The position numbers and the translations under genes were made by a program. Source: Anseranas semipalmata (Eukaryota; Chordata; Aves; Anseriformes; Anseranatidae). From it: a DNA stretch of 64,000 nt. Position 1 is the stretch's first letter. Each line of letters starts with the position of its first letter. Location: NCBI GenBank assembly GCA_013399115.1, contig VXAA01001233.1, forward strand, positions 650,541 to 714,540, read 5' to 3'. Below are positions 13,329-23,574 of this stretch, piece by piece. The notes beneath the pieces were generated by a model. It made no database searches and was not told where the DNA came from. It saw only the letters and a list, made by a program, of their open reading frames with translations.

Positions 13329-13716
13329 CTCCGGCGCTGCCCCCGTCCCTCCCGCCCCACATCTCGTCACATGCGCGCTCGCTCCCGAATCCTGCCACAA
13401 TGCCCCTGGGAACGCACCAACCTATTTCCCATTTTCCCCCCACTTTCACCAAAAGCAGAACCCCTTTTCGTACCTCGTGACGCACTTCCCCTCCCCGTAA
13501 TCCTATTGCAGCAGCTGGGGGAGCGAGATTAATTACCCAGCGCTGTCAGATTAGGAGAGCGCTCCGGCGCGCAGGGAGACGGGCTGGGAAGGGAGGAAAA
13601 ATAAATCCCCCCGGATGAGGAGGCAGAGGCGCTGCGGGCGCGCACGAGGGCTGCACACCCGCGGCTGCTCATCCCTCGCCTCTCCCGCAGCCATTCAAGG
13701 GACAAATCAATGGGGC

Positions 13717-13724
13717 TGACGTCA
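13717..13724. promoter_or_regulatory. Full cAMP response element (TGACGTCA)
   Basis: This is the perfect eight-base palindrome TGACGTCA, followed by CG, in the SGIP1 CpG island about 590 bp upstream of the start codon. CREB/ATF proteins bind this element, and position within a promoter-proximal CpG island is where functional CREs are usually found. Binding here is inferred, not shown. Confidence 0.55.
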
Positions 13725-14323
13725 CGTCGCAGCAATTAGCCCCGAAAGGGTGACGGGGAGGAATTGCTCCCCGGCCGCCTTCCAGAGTGCCGGGGAACTC
13801 ATCTCGTGCGGGGAGCCACCGGAGCGGGGACAAAAGGTGCTGGGGGGCCAAGAGCCCACGCCGAGCCCCGGCCCCTGCCCACCCCACGCTGCGCAACCCC
13901 ACGGGCTGCACAGCGCTGCCCAGAGCTGCCGCAGGGCACCACCAGCACGCGAGCTGCATGGGACATTGCTAGGTATACCCCAGTAAATATAAAATTGCCT
14001 TTGGCACATGGAAGTGTCCACCATCTCTGGAAGTTTGGTTGTATTATTTTTTTGCTAGCAAGAAATTACACTCTAAAAACCCTTGCACCTTGCCCCAAAG
14101 CAGACGGGGCCCTGTGTGCTCCCCCATCCTGCGGCAGTGCCCGCACCCCGCTGTGTCTGGGGAGGGGGATGCTCCCCAGGCCTGCAACCCCAGGCACAGC
14201 CCCATGGGGAAACACGTTCGTGGGGGCCAGCAAGGGCTGTGAATGCAAAACCACTGGGCTCTGGTGCTTGGGTGCAACCCTACGGAGGGGTCCACAGGCA
14301 GCTCTGAAGATGCCATTTAAAAT

Positions 14324-14346
14324 AAAAAAAAAGGGGGGGGGGGGGG
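14324..14346. repeat. A9-G14 homopolymer junction
   Basis: Nine A are followed directly by fourteen G on the plus strand. This is simple sequence, able to form G-quadruplex structure on the plus strand. Lengths are uncertain because homopolymers are error-prone in sequencing. Confidence 0.85.
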
Positions 14347-15070
14347 CAGATAGCGTTATTCAGGAAATCCACAAGTTTACTGTACATGAAAGGGAGATGC
14401 GAGGGGATGCAATGAAAGTGACTGAACCCAACGACCTTGGAGCTGGTGGAGGCCGCACATGGCAGGGGACTTGCTCGGGGTCGTCAGGCGGTTGTGGCAA
14501 AGCCGAGAGGCGAAGCAGTGCCCCAGAGCCACCTCCTGCCCGCCGCTGCCTTCCGCCAGGCACGAAGCCAGCGCGGCCTTTCAGCACCGTGGTGGGATCC
14601 GACCCCTGCCTCCCACCCCGCGGCACCACCGCCAGGCTCCGTCCTGGCCGAACGCACGCGTTTCTCAGGACTCCACCTGCTCAGAAGCAGGGAGACCGAT
14701 AGCCGCAGCATTTTTGCCATTAAAAAAGTGCATTTAAATGGATGGGGAAGCATGGTCGGATGCGCCCATGGGGACGTGCCCCTGGGGACACCCTCACTCA
14801 CCCCAGCCAGTGGGAACCGCCGCTGCGGGCATTAAACGAGAAGGACGTTTAATCCCCCAGCATCCTGCCCCTGCTCCTGTGCTTCAGGAGATCCGTTTGT
14901 AACCCGCGTAGCGGGTAAATGAGTTATCTTCGCTAATTCCTCACGTCAGCGCTGAGATATGCCAGTGCTGTATGGGGTCTGCCACATCAGAGCACCGATA
15001 GGAAACCCACTACTTACTGCTAAGCGTAACACTGCACCGGCTCAGCCCTGTGGGACGCCCCGGCCGGAGG

Positions 15071-15118
15071 CGCAGACCCCACGAACGTCCCAGCCGCAGA
15101 CCCCACGAACGTCCCAGC
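15071..15118. repeat. 24-bp tandem duplication, two perfect copies
   Basis: The 24-base unit beginning CGCAGACCCCACGAACG occurs twice head to tail without mismatch. A third copy starts (CGCAG) and then diverges. It is in GC-rich intergenic DNA and no function is suggested. Confidence 0.9.
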
Positions 15119-17657
15119 CGCAGTGCCCGGGGCTGGGCCAGCCCCTCGGCAGAGGCCTCGCGACCCTGCCCGCAGCACAGCCTCTCCCGAGCGCAGGAGG
15201 AGGAGGGAGCCAGGCCTCGCTGGGTACGCAGTTGGATGTCACACGTAAACATAAACAGGGGAAGTCAGCCTTAAAGAAAAAAAAAAATAAGAAGGCAGAA
15301 AATGAGTCACAGAAGCGCATTACTCATATCGAGCAGTCATGCTCTTGCTGCATGTGACAGGCGCTGCGGGAACGGGCGATCCCGGCTCGTCCCCACCACG
15401 GGGCAAGGTGCCCCCGTGCCCCGGTGGCTCTGGGTGCGGGGATTTGCTAAATAAAGCTCAAATCCGCCAGCCTCATCCCGCTCAGGGCACGGCCCCGGTA
15501 AATCCCGCAGCATTAACAGCGCTAACGGGCAGCGGTGAGTCGGTCACAGGTCTGCGTACCTGCCTCGACGACCCCGTCACTAAACCTAATTAAATATTTA
15601 CTGAAAATAAGCCCATGCGTTTCTCCCTGCCAGGTGGGGACAAAGCTGAGTCCTTGCGGATGAGGCCAAATGCTCTGGAGGTCTGGTTCATTAGAGCTCT
15701 CCATCACCGGGCGGACTTCAGGATTTCTCCCCGTTTGCCCACAAAATAGGCTTTGGCACAGAGCAACGCACCCATTCCCGTGGGGAAGCGCTGCCCCAGC
15801 AGGTTATAAGCCACCGCACGCAGGCGCCTCGCCGGGATTTACAGAGCGAGTGAACATTTGTGCTTTGCTGCAAGACAGCTAAAAAAATACCAAACCCTTT
15901 TATAGACTGCCATTTGGGCTTTGATACGGTGACATTTTCACAGATTGCTTGCTCCAAATGCCTCTTCCCACCACGACAAGGGGGCTGGCAGAAGCACGGC
16001 CTCACTACAAGAGCCTCGAGAGGCGCGGAGGCAGATTTGGCGGCTGCTGGGCAGCCTGGTCCTGCGCACCAAAGGCGCTCGCCCTGTCTTTTCGGGAATG
16101 CTTGTGCACATCACATGGCTGGAAAAGGCCATCACACCGAGACGTTATTGGGCTTGCTCACCGTGCACAGCATTTTCTGCTGTCAGAGCTTTGCATCCAC
16201 GGCACCGCTGATGTCTGTGTTATCGGACTGCCCGGTGCGTGCAGCCGCAGCGGGGCCGGGAGCCTCCTGCAGCTCGCTCGGAGCCGTGGCTCAGCCCGAC
16301 ACCAGGCCAGGCACCGGATGGGCACGGGCAGCCCAGGAGAGCAGCCGAGCCGCCCACGGTGCTGCACCCACCCCATAGCCTGGGCACGGGGCCCCTTTCA
16401 GGTAGCAGCAGCTCCACACTCCACAGTGAGGACTGTTACCTTCTGCTCTGGTAGGTTTTTGCTCCGTTCATCTCATTTTTCCCATGTGCAAAGAGCCGCC
16501 AGGCCCTTCCCATCCCAATGAGCAAGGAGAGCAACACGGGAGCAAGCCCTCGCTGTGCTGCAGCACCGGCCATGGCTCTTGGAGGATACGCGTGGATGGG
16601 GTCCTGCTCCCCAGCAGCACTGGGGAAACCACAACTGCCATGCATTTAACCAGAGACGCGTTGCTTTAGGCTGCTAAAGCACTGCTGAGCATCAGCACAC
16701 TGCACCCAGGCCCCCCCGCCCCTGCATCCTGCACTTGCTGCCTCCTGCCCTCGCCTGGCACCTGGCCCCGCCGCACGCACATGGGGACCCAGCCCCACGG
16801 GCTGCACGACTGCTCCCTGCCCGCACCAGGGGCCCTGCAAACCTTCCGTGTGCTGCACAAGTGGGCCCCGGAACACCCTGCACATTGCAGGACGTCCCCC
16901 CAGCACAGGCCGCGGATGATGGCAGCAGCACCCCGCAGGGCTCCGATGAGCTCCCAGCACCCCCGCAGCATCTCAGGGCACCCACCAAGGGGATGGCCAT
17001 GCCCGTCACCAGGTGCCACCAGGACCCGCAGTGCCCGTTTTGCCGGCAGCTCCTCACCAGGCAGCAGCACCGGGGTGCTTGTGCAGAGCACATGCTGCAG
17101 GAGCAATTTAACACAGCCTCTGCCTTATTTAATGGCTCTCATGCACATGGCATAATTAGGCTGCACCCTGGGGTGCTGGAGCACACAGGAGCCCCACGCA
17201 CCCCCTGCAAGCAGCCCCTATGGCCGCAGCTCCCATCGCTGCTCCACGCTGCTGCAAAATGTGCTGTGGAGAGGTGGCTCGAGCACGAGCACCCATGTCC
17301 CAGCACTGCTGGTGGAGCACCATGCCAGCACTCACCTTCCTCCGCTCCCGCCTCCTCTTCCTCACTGCAGCACCAGCAGCTCTGCCCCTGCCCCTGCTAT
17401 TGAGGAGGCCAAACCCTGCAGGTGGGCCCCCCCAGCTCAAATACTGCCCGTGCCCCGACGGGATGAGGCACAGCTGTGGCCCCGTGCCCTGCGCCCGCCC
17501 TGCCCTGGCACCAGCTGCAGCCCTGCCCATGGCGGGGAGCGGGGCTGGGGCCGGAATCGCAGCCCCCGGAGCCTCGAAGCCCCTGACAGCCCGGCTGCTC
17601 CGACCAGGGGTGGCAGAGGGAATGGTGATTTGCCCGGTAGCAAGGCTGCAATGCTTG

Positions 17658-17674
17658 TTTTTTTTTTTTTTTTA
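17658..17674. repeat. T17 run
   Basis: Seventeen T in a row lie in otherwise GC-rich DNA, with no recognisable element attached on either side. Confidence 0.85.
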
Positions 17675-18257
17675 AGCTAGAAAGGAGGTATTCAGGAACA
17701 TGGGAAAAATCATCATGCAAACAAGGGGTGTGTTCTTTTGCAGGCGGCAGCGCCGCCCCACAGCACATGTGTTCTCCTAAATATTGCCGAGCCTGTTTTG
17801 GAGTTGTATCGCTGACGGCATCAGCCCCGAGTGCGATTTGGGGACGGAAAGCGCCCTCCCCATGTGCACCCCGTCACAGCGAGCAGCCCCATTGGCAGTG
17901 GGAGCAGGGATGAGCCCTGCATGTTACCTGGCCCCTGGAAACCCCAAAATCCCATTTTGTGCATTTCTGCCCACAGAAGCATCGCATTTGAAATGCTGCA
18001 TGCCAAGGTGAGAAGGGGAGGCTCAGTAGCACGCAAGGGGTTGGTTGTCAGATCTAAGGTAAAATCTCTAGGAGCAGTGCGGGTTGTGTTTTTGAAGAAA
18101 CTTCACGCATTTGGAATTAATTACATGTTAGAAATGCTGCCCCGTGCCCCCCGGCCACCGCTGCACCAGCGCCCATGGGCAGGCGCCTGCTGCCTCCGCC
18201 GCCAGCACCAACCTCTCGCTGCAATTTTCTGACAGTTGCCTGCCTCAGGCTGTTTTC

Positions 18258-18266
18258 TTTTTTTNN

Positions 18267-18299
<33 letters not shown>

Positions 18300-18315
18300 G
18301 GGGGGGGGGGGGGGG
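18258..18315. repeat. T-run joined to G17 homopolymer block
   Basis: About 41 T (two of them recorded as N at 18265-18266) are followed without a break by 17 G. The G block can form G-quadruplexes and the whole block is an asymmetric simple sequence. No retroelement body is recognisable on either side. The N bases show the assembler was uncertain, so the true lengths may differ. Confidence 0.85.
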
Positions 18316-18890
18316 TAGAAGGTTTCCACCGAAATAGCTCAGCTGTGTCTGAAGAATGATGTTATGGAAAAAATACGTTATATGAACAACGTTGAAAATA
18401 TTCTCACTGCACGAGCCTCCTGCCTCTGCTCCTGGGGCGTGCTGCCCAGCCCCAAGGGCACGCTCTGGGGGTGTTGGGGCTGCCCTGCGTTTTGCGTGGC
18501 ACCGGGCTGCAGATGGGTCCCCATGGGTGACAGCGAGGGAGGTGACAGCCCCGTCCCCTGGCGCTGGCCTCTGCAGCCCCGGGAAGACGCTCAGTGAGCC
18601 CGCGGGTGCGTGGTCCTGCCTCGCCTCTCCCCCACCCAGCGCCGGCTGGGGCGAGCCTTGCGGAGCCGCCTTGCGGAGCCGCATCCAGCCCAGCTCGCAG
18701 CGAGCCGAGCTCCAACGCTGCCGTGCTGCTGCTGCTGCGGCGCAGCCACGGACCCGTCGCTCCCTGCCGCCGGTGGGCTGGCGATGCCGGGGTTGCTCGA
18801 GTGCCCGTGAATGTGCGCCGGGTGATTGCGTCCTCCAGCCATCAGCGACGCGGCCTGTGTTTCCAGGGAAGAAATGTGTATCCCTCCCTT

Positions 18891-18926
18891 GCAAAAAAAA
18901 AAGAAAAAAGAAAAAAAAAGAAAAGA
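18891..18926. repeat. Short A/G-rich simple repeat
   Basis: A-rich low-complexity sequence broken by single G bases. It splits the GC-rich intergenic block and makes lysine-rich nonsense in translation. Confidence 0.8.
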
Positions 18927-19273
18927 TTTTTCTGCCAGATCCGTGTATTCAGACCCTATGAAAAAAGTGTCAGAGCTGAAGGTAGCGCCCATTAGACGGG
19001 AGGAACAGGAGGCTGGGGAAAAATAAACTGGGCTGTGGTTGGGCAATGGGTCAAATGGTTCTGCTTGGGTGCAACCAGCTGCACTTGCACATGGCCACGG
19101 CTGAACGAAGCCTTGAGCTCCCACGGAGCGAGCGGGAGCAGTGCTGGGAGCGCGCGAGAACGGGGAAGGGGCAGAGGCTGTGCAGGGACATGGGGGGGGG
19201 GAAGCAAACAGATCCCAGAGGGAACGCCCCAGGGAGTCCCCCAGGGACCCCAAGCAGCCTGGGGTCACTGCCT

Positions 19274-19571
19274 CCAGCTGTGCAGGATCCAGCAGTGTGC
19301 GGGATCCAGCCGTGCACAGGGATCCAGCTGTGCTCAGTCTCCAGCCATGTGGGATCCAGCTGTGCACGGCTCCAGCTGTGCAGAGCCCCAGCTGTGCACC
19401 CTTCCCGCAGCACGGGGTCCGGCTGTGCACTCCTCCAGCTGTGCACGGCCCTGGCCGTGCGGGACCGCAGCTGGGCACAGCTCCAGCTGCTTGGGGCCCG
19501 CTCCAGCTCCAGCTGTCTGGGGCTCCAGCTGTGCACGGCTCCAGCTGTGCCGGCCCCCACTGTGCACGTCC
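19274..19571. repeat. Degenerate minisatellite, about 16-bp unit CCAGCTGTGCACGGCT
   Basis: About eighteen head-to-tail variants of a 15-17 bp unit can be laid out, most starting CCAGCTG and continuing TGCAC. The unit contains the E-box CAGCTG, so the array holds roughly ten E-boxes in 300 bp. Unit length drifts and some units carry insertions, as expected of an old GC-rich bird minisatellite. The array keeps frames open on both strands and explains the long spurious ORFs here. Confidence 0.85.
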
Positions 19572-22500
19572 CCGCCGCCCGTCCCCATTGCGCGTGTCCC
19601 GGCTGCGCGCCGCGCGTGCTGCGCTGCGCAGAGGTTTGGGCTCGGCAGATGGAGCTGTACGGCTGCGCACGGCTGCGCGGGCAGGATGGGGCCGGCTGCG
19701 GGGTGCAGCGGGCTGAGCCCTGGCTGCCACGGCTGCCGCGTGGGTGTGAAAGCAAGGCTGCGCCCGGGGCGGCACGGCCCACGCTTTGTGATAAAGGAGT
19801 CTGCAGCACAGGGTGACCCCCCCTCCGTCCCGCAGGGCAGCCCCGAGCCGCAGCGGGGTGCACGCTGAGCTGTGCAGGATGCTCCCAAGCCATGGCACAG
19901 TGTGCCCCAACCTGCAGCTTGGCGCGCCCCGAGCTGTGGCCAGAGCAGGGCCACTCGCGGTGCCCCCCCGAGGCAGCGAAGCTGTTCAGTCACCAGCAGT
20001 GGGGCTGGGGGAGCCGGGGATGCTGTGACCCAGTGTCCTGTGTGGGACCCCCCCCCAGCTGGCACATCTCTGCTGCGGTGTGCACCTGGATTCATGGCCA
20101 CAGTCTCGGCTCGGAGGTGAGCAATGGGGAAGGCAGCCCTGCTTCCCGCTGGGAACCCCTTGCTGTGCCCACGGCTGCTGTTCCGGGTTGCAGACGGTGT
20201 CCTCTTGCTGGTCCCAGGGCTCAGCCCCACCAACACCACCACAGCCCCCCAGAATGGGGCCAAATGGGGTGCCTGGGGGGCAGCACAGCCCTGCCTGAAC
20301 ATCAGCTGTGGGTGCTCCCTTGTGCACGACAGCAAGCTGCATGCAGCACGAGTCCGGTGTTGCCACCAGTAAGCGGCGGGATGGAAACCCTCCGGCACAG
20401 GCGGCTTTCTGGCAACGTCTGCTCCAGGCAGGCAGAGAGGGGACGTCCTGCGTGGGCCAGGGTGATGCTGGCGTCTCAGCAGGTGCAGAAACAGCATCGG
20501 AGGGGCCCGGAATAGGAACTCCTGCGGGGGACGGCAGGGCTGGGCCGCCCTCGGGACGGGGAGCCCTCCGGGACGGGCTCCTCGGTCACCGCGTGGGCGC
20601 AGCTCCGTGCGTTCAGCCCCACGGCCCGGCCCCAGCCGCCGTGCTGGCACCACCGCCCCTGGCACCGAGGCTTGGAGCCGCTGGGCTTTGTTCCAGCGCC
20701 GCGGACACAATTAAATCTGGGCTGTGTGCGCCAGCCCTGAGCATCTTCCTGTTTTTGACTGCAAGACCGTCAGCGCTTGGGATTCTAATTTCTTTTTTTA
20801 ATCTGTAGGACTTTTAGCTGAACACTAAACCAGTGGCGCCTAAATCTTCTCGGCTAGCAAACCGCTTCCAGCACTCGGTGTCTTTTGCAAGTCCTTGTGG
20901 CTGAATCCTGCCCTGCCAGATGCTCCCGTCCCGCCGGTGAGGACACGGCACCACGGAGCACGGGGCTGTCCCCGTGTGAGCCTGCTGGCCCAAAGGCAGC
21001 CTTGGCATGGCCGAAACACAACCAGAAGCTGATGGGTGCTGAGCAACCATTACAAGAAAAGCACATTTCTGGAGGTGTTTTTGCTGCTTATGCACAGCGG
21101 AGGCAATTGTTCTGCATCTGGTGGCCCCAACGCAGGGACCCGTGTCCGTGTCCCTTGCCACATGGTGAGTGGCGTGGAGCACCCCAATGGCATGGCACGA
21201 TCCTGCAGGTGCGGGCCCTTACCCAGGCAGGAGATCCACGGCCTCTGGGCACCCCCTTCAGCAGAAACCCAAGGTTTCTTTGAGGCTGTTCAGGGGGTGC
21301 GCGCCACGCGTGGCTCAGGCCCCGTGGCTTTGCATCGCTGTGGCTGATGAGAGGAGGAGAGGAAGCCACGGCTCCCATCCCCGTGCTGGCCTCTACCTCC
21401 ACGGGTCTGGAAAAAGGAAGAATACCGAGAACCATGTCCCCGAGCCCAGCTGTCACTCGAAGCAGGGGCTGTTGGCAATCCTGCCACCGACGCTGCCAGC
21501 CAGGAGGGGACAGCCTGGGCTTCCCCTCGTCCCACAGCCCTGGCACGGGCAGCGCGGGGCTTCCAGCACCGCTGGAGCGAGGGGAGGGTGATATCCTGCG
21601 CCTGGCATGGGACAGCCCGGAGCTGGGGGCCTGCAGGTAGCAGCCCAGCACAGGTGAGCCTGCACCGCACACCCAACTGCCCCCCTGGTTGCACTCCCTG
21701 CTTGCACACCCGCTTGCACACCCTTTTGCACGCTGGAGCCGTGCAGCTGCACCCCAGGGCAGAGCTGGGGCGCGGGGAGCAGCCGCCGGCAGCACTGTCC
21801 CTCCGTGCCGCTAACAAGCACAGCCCAAGCCCCGCATCCGCAGCGTGCACGCGGACGCGCGTCCCACGCTGAAGGCAACCACGCCAACACCACTGGTGCT
21901 CGGGGCCAGCTGGAGTTTTGGACACGGGGACAGCAATGCACAGCCAACACGCAGCCTCAGCCCCCAAGGAAAGGAGGCAAAGTGAGCTATCAAGCCACCC
22001 CGTACCTAAACTGGGACTTCCCAGCCCCCAGACGGGAGGATTTGGGTTAGTTTAGCAGCAGAGCTGCCATTGGGGCATTATCTCTGCTGCTGCTGAGAAA
22101 GAGGCGAAGGGAAGCTGTTATTTCAGCGCAGAGCACCGCAACGTTGTCTGCATGTATTCACGATAAAGCCGCTGCCTGGCAGAAATGGGTCATTGGAAAG
22201 GAAAAGCGCGAAGCCTGGGAAGGCTGCAGGGGGCAGAGCGGGCGGGAGGGTGCCAGCGCAGAGCACACCGCAGCCCCGTTCTTCCCGGCCCCCGCAGCCA
22301 ATTGCTTCATTTTCCCTTTACCCGCCTGCCGTGGCTGTGGTTTTGGGGGTTCACCTGCACTCGCAGCTCTTTGCTTTCTGTCCTCGTTGGCCGCTTTCTC
22401 CACCCAGAACTGCGAATGGTTTCCCGGCCCCACGACCCGTTTCCCACCTCCGCGCGTCCCGGGGAGCAGACGGCCCCACGCGGCACGTGGCTCCTGGCAG

Positions 22501-22854
22501 AGCCGCAGAGGCGAGGCGAGTGGTTTACAACGCTGCGTATGGGTAAATTCAGCGGAACAGAGACATTTGTATCGGCACCGCCGAGAAGGTGTTCGTTAGT
22601 GGTTAGAATCCTGGCCAGCCGCGGTGCAAAACACCCCGGAGGCGCTGCTGCAGGGATGCTGCGGGGCAGGACCCGGCCCCGAGCTCGGCAGCGTACGTGT
22701 GTGCTCAGCTTTAATGCCTGTTGCCAAACTGGAGGACAGCTTCGATTGAAGCCCACTTACATCTGGACCTGTGAGGCTTTGATGAAGGCTGGTTGTTAAT
22801 TGCTACTACCATTAAGCGCTGTGTGGGAAGGAAGAGGCGGCATCAGGGATCTGC

Positions 22855-23470
22855 GCTTTAAAGTGGCTTCGTTTCGGAGCCAGGAAGTCTGGGGAGAGCC
22901 TGCGGGAGCCCACGCCGCGCCGGCAGCTGGAGCACCTCGCCGCGCCGACGCAGGATCGGCCCCGAGCGCCGCGGGCGCCCGCGCATCACCCGCAGCAAGG
23001 GCGGCCCCGGAGCCCGGCCCCGCCGTGCGTCACGGATGGAGCGCGGCGCTGCCCGGGCTGTCCTCCCGCACGCTGGCAGGATGTGTTTTTACTGGAAAGT
23101 CGGTTGTTTTGGGTTAGGCCAGGACATGAAAGCAGCCCACAGGCTCTGGTGCGCCGCCGGCCACGGCCATCGCCTTCCTGTCTGCAGCGCCTTCCTGTCG
23201 CCACCGCCACCGCCGCGGCCGGCCACCGGCCCCAGCCCCGCCGAGGCGAGGGTCGGGACGCCGGTGTGCTTGGGGAGCAGCACTTGCCCGGGCTGCGGGG
23301 CCGCCGGCACGCTGCAGAGCCCGGCTGTGCCCTGGGGCTGCAGGACACCCTGCCTGTGTGCTCCCGAGCCCGAGCACAGGAAGCTGCTGTGCGCGGCTGT
23401 TGGATCTCGGCCGCAGCAGGTTCCTTTCTCCTTTGCTCCCCGAGCTGCTCGATGACCACACACCAGCCAA
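22855..23470. promoter_or_regulatory. CpG island just beyond the PDE4B polyadenylation site
   Basis: This block is strongly GC-rich with frequent CpG, densest at about 22900-23060 and 23150-23300. It begins roughly 100 bp past the PDE4B 3' end in the transcribed direction. No exon or known start was identified. It could be an orphan CpG island, an antisense promoter or an enhancer. Open frames through it have no recognisable protein content. Confidence 0.5.
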
Positions 23471-23574
23471 TTTCCTCTGGTGCCTGAAGCAACCGTAGGT
23501 ACCTCTGCCGGCTGTTTAGGTACTCCCCAAACTAACCTGCTTAAACGAAAAAAACAACGCCGAGAAGAGCCCGA

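Larger units (their letters stand above)
13163..13960 (-). promoter_or_regulatory. SGIP1: CpG island and probable SGIP1 promoter
   Basis: From about 13330 to 13960 the DNA is GC-rich with frequent CpG, immediately upstream of the SGIP1 start exon. No clear TATA box is seen, as is usual for a CpG-island promoter. A complete CRE lies at 13717-13724. A weak candidate donor for a non-coding leader exon (GAG followed by GTACGA on the minus strand) is at about 13474. The region is broken by a 59-base assembly gap, so the transcription start cannot be set from this sequence. Confidence 0.6.
13961..22850. other. GC-rich intergenic region between SGIP1 and PDE4B
   Basis: No protein-coding gene, RNA gene or transposon was recognised. 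The region lies between the SGIP1 promoter and the PDE4B 3' end. Very long open frames on both strands between 18.5 and 20.7 kb follow from high GC content, few stop codons and the 16-bp tandem array at 19274-19571. They show no conserved domain and overlap one another in several frames. Other contents are homopolymer junctions near 14.3 kb and 18.3 kb, a T run at 17658-17674, a purine-rich stretch at 18891-18926, a 24-bp tandem duplication at 15071-15118 and a small GCTTGCACACC-like repeat near 21700-21732. Confidence 0.6.

Noticed and set aside
14580..14600. RE1/NRSF-like site (TTCAGCACC left half)
   Set aside because: The left half is perfect but the right half lacks GGACAGC. Overall about 15 of 21 positions match, too weak for a neuronal silencer call.
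13764..14702. 312-codon plus-strand ORF
   Set aside because: Starts in the SGIP1 CpG island and crosses the A9-G14 homopolymer. The translation is proline- and arginine-rich without any recognised domain.
16020..16080. Second CR1 copy suggested by a CTGGGCAGCCTGG motif
   Set aside because: Only the short motif matches; the flanking CR1 consensus is absent.
19274..19571. CRISPR-like array
   Set aside because: Units are contiguous and degenerate, with no spacers, in vertebrate DNA. It is a minisatellite.
18591..19910. 439-codon minus-strand ORF and overlapping frames up to 458 codons (19334-20710)
   Set aside because: They run through the 16-bp minisatellite and GC-rich DNA with few stop codons. 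Five frames on both strands are open together, with no domain, signal peptide or splice context.
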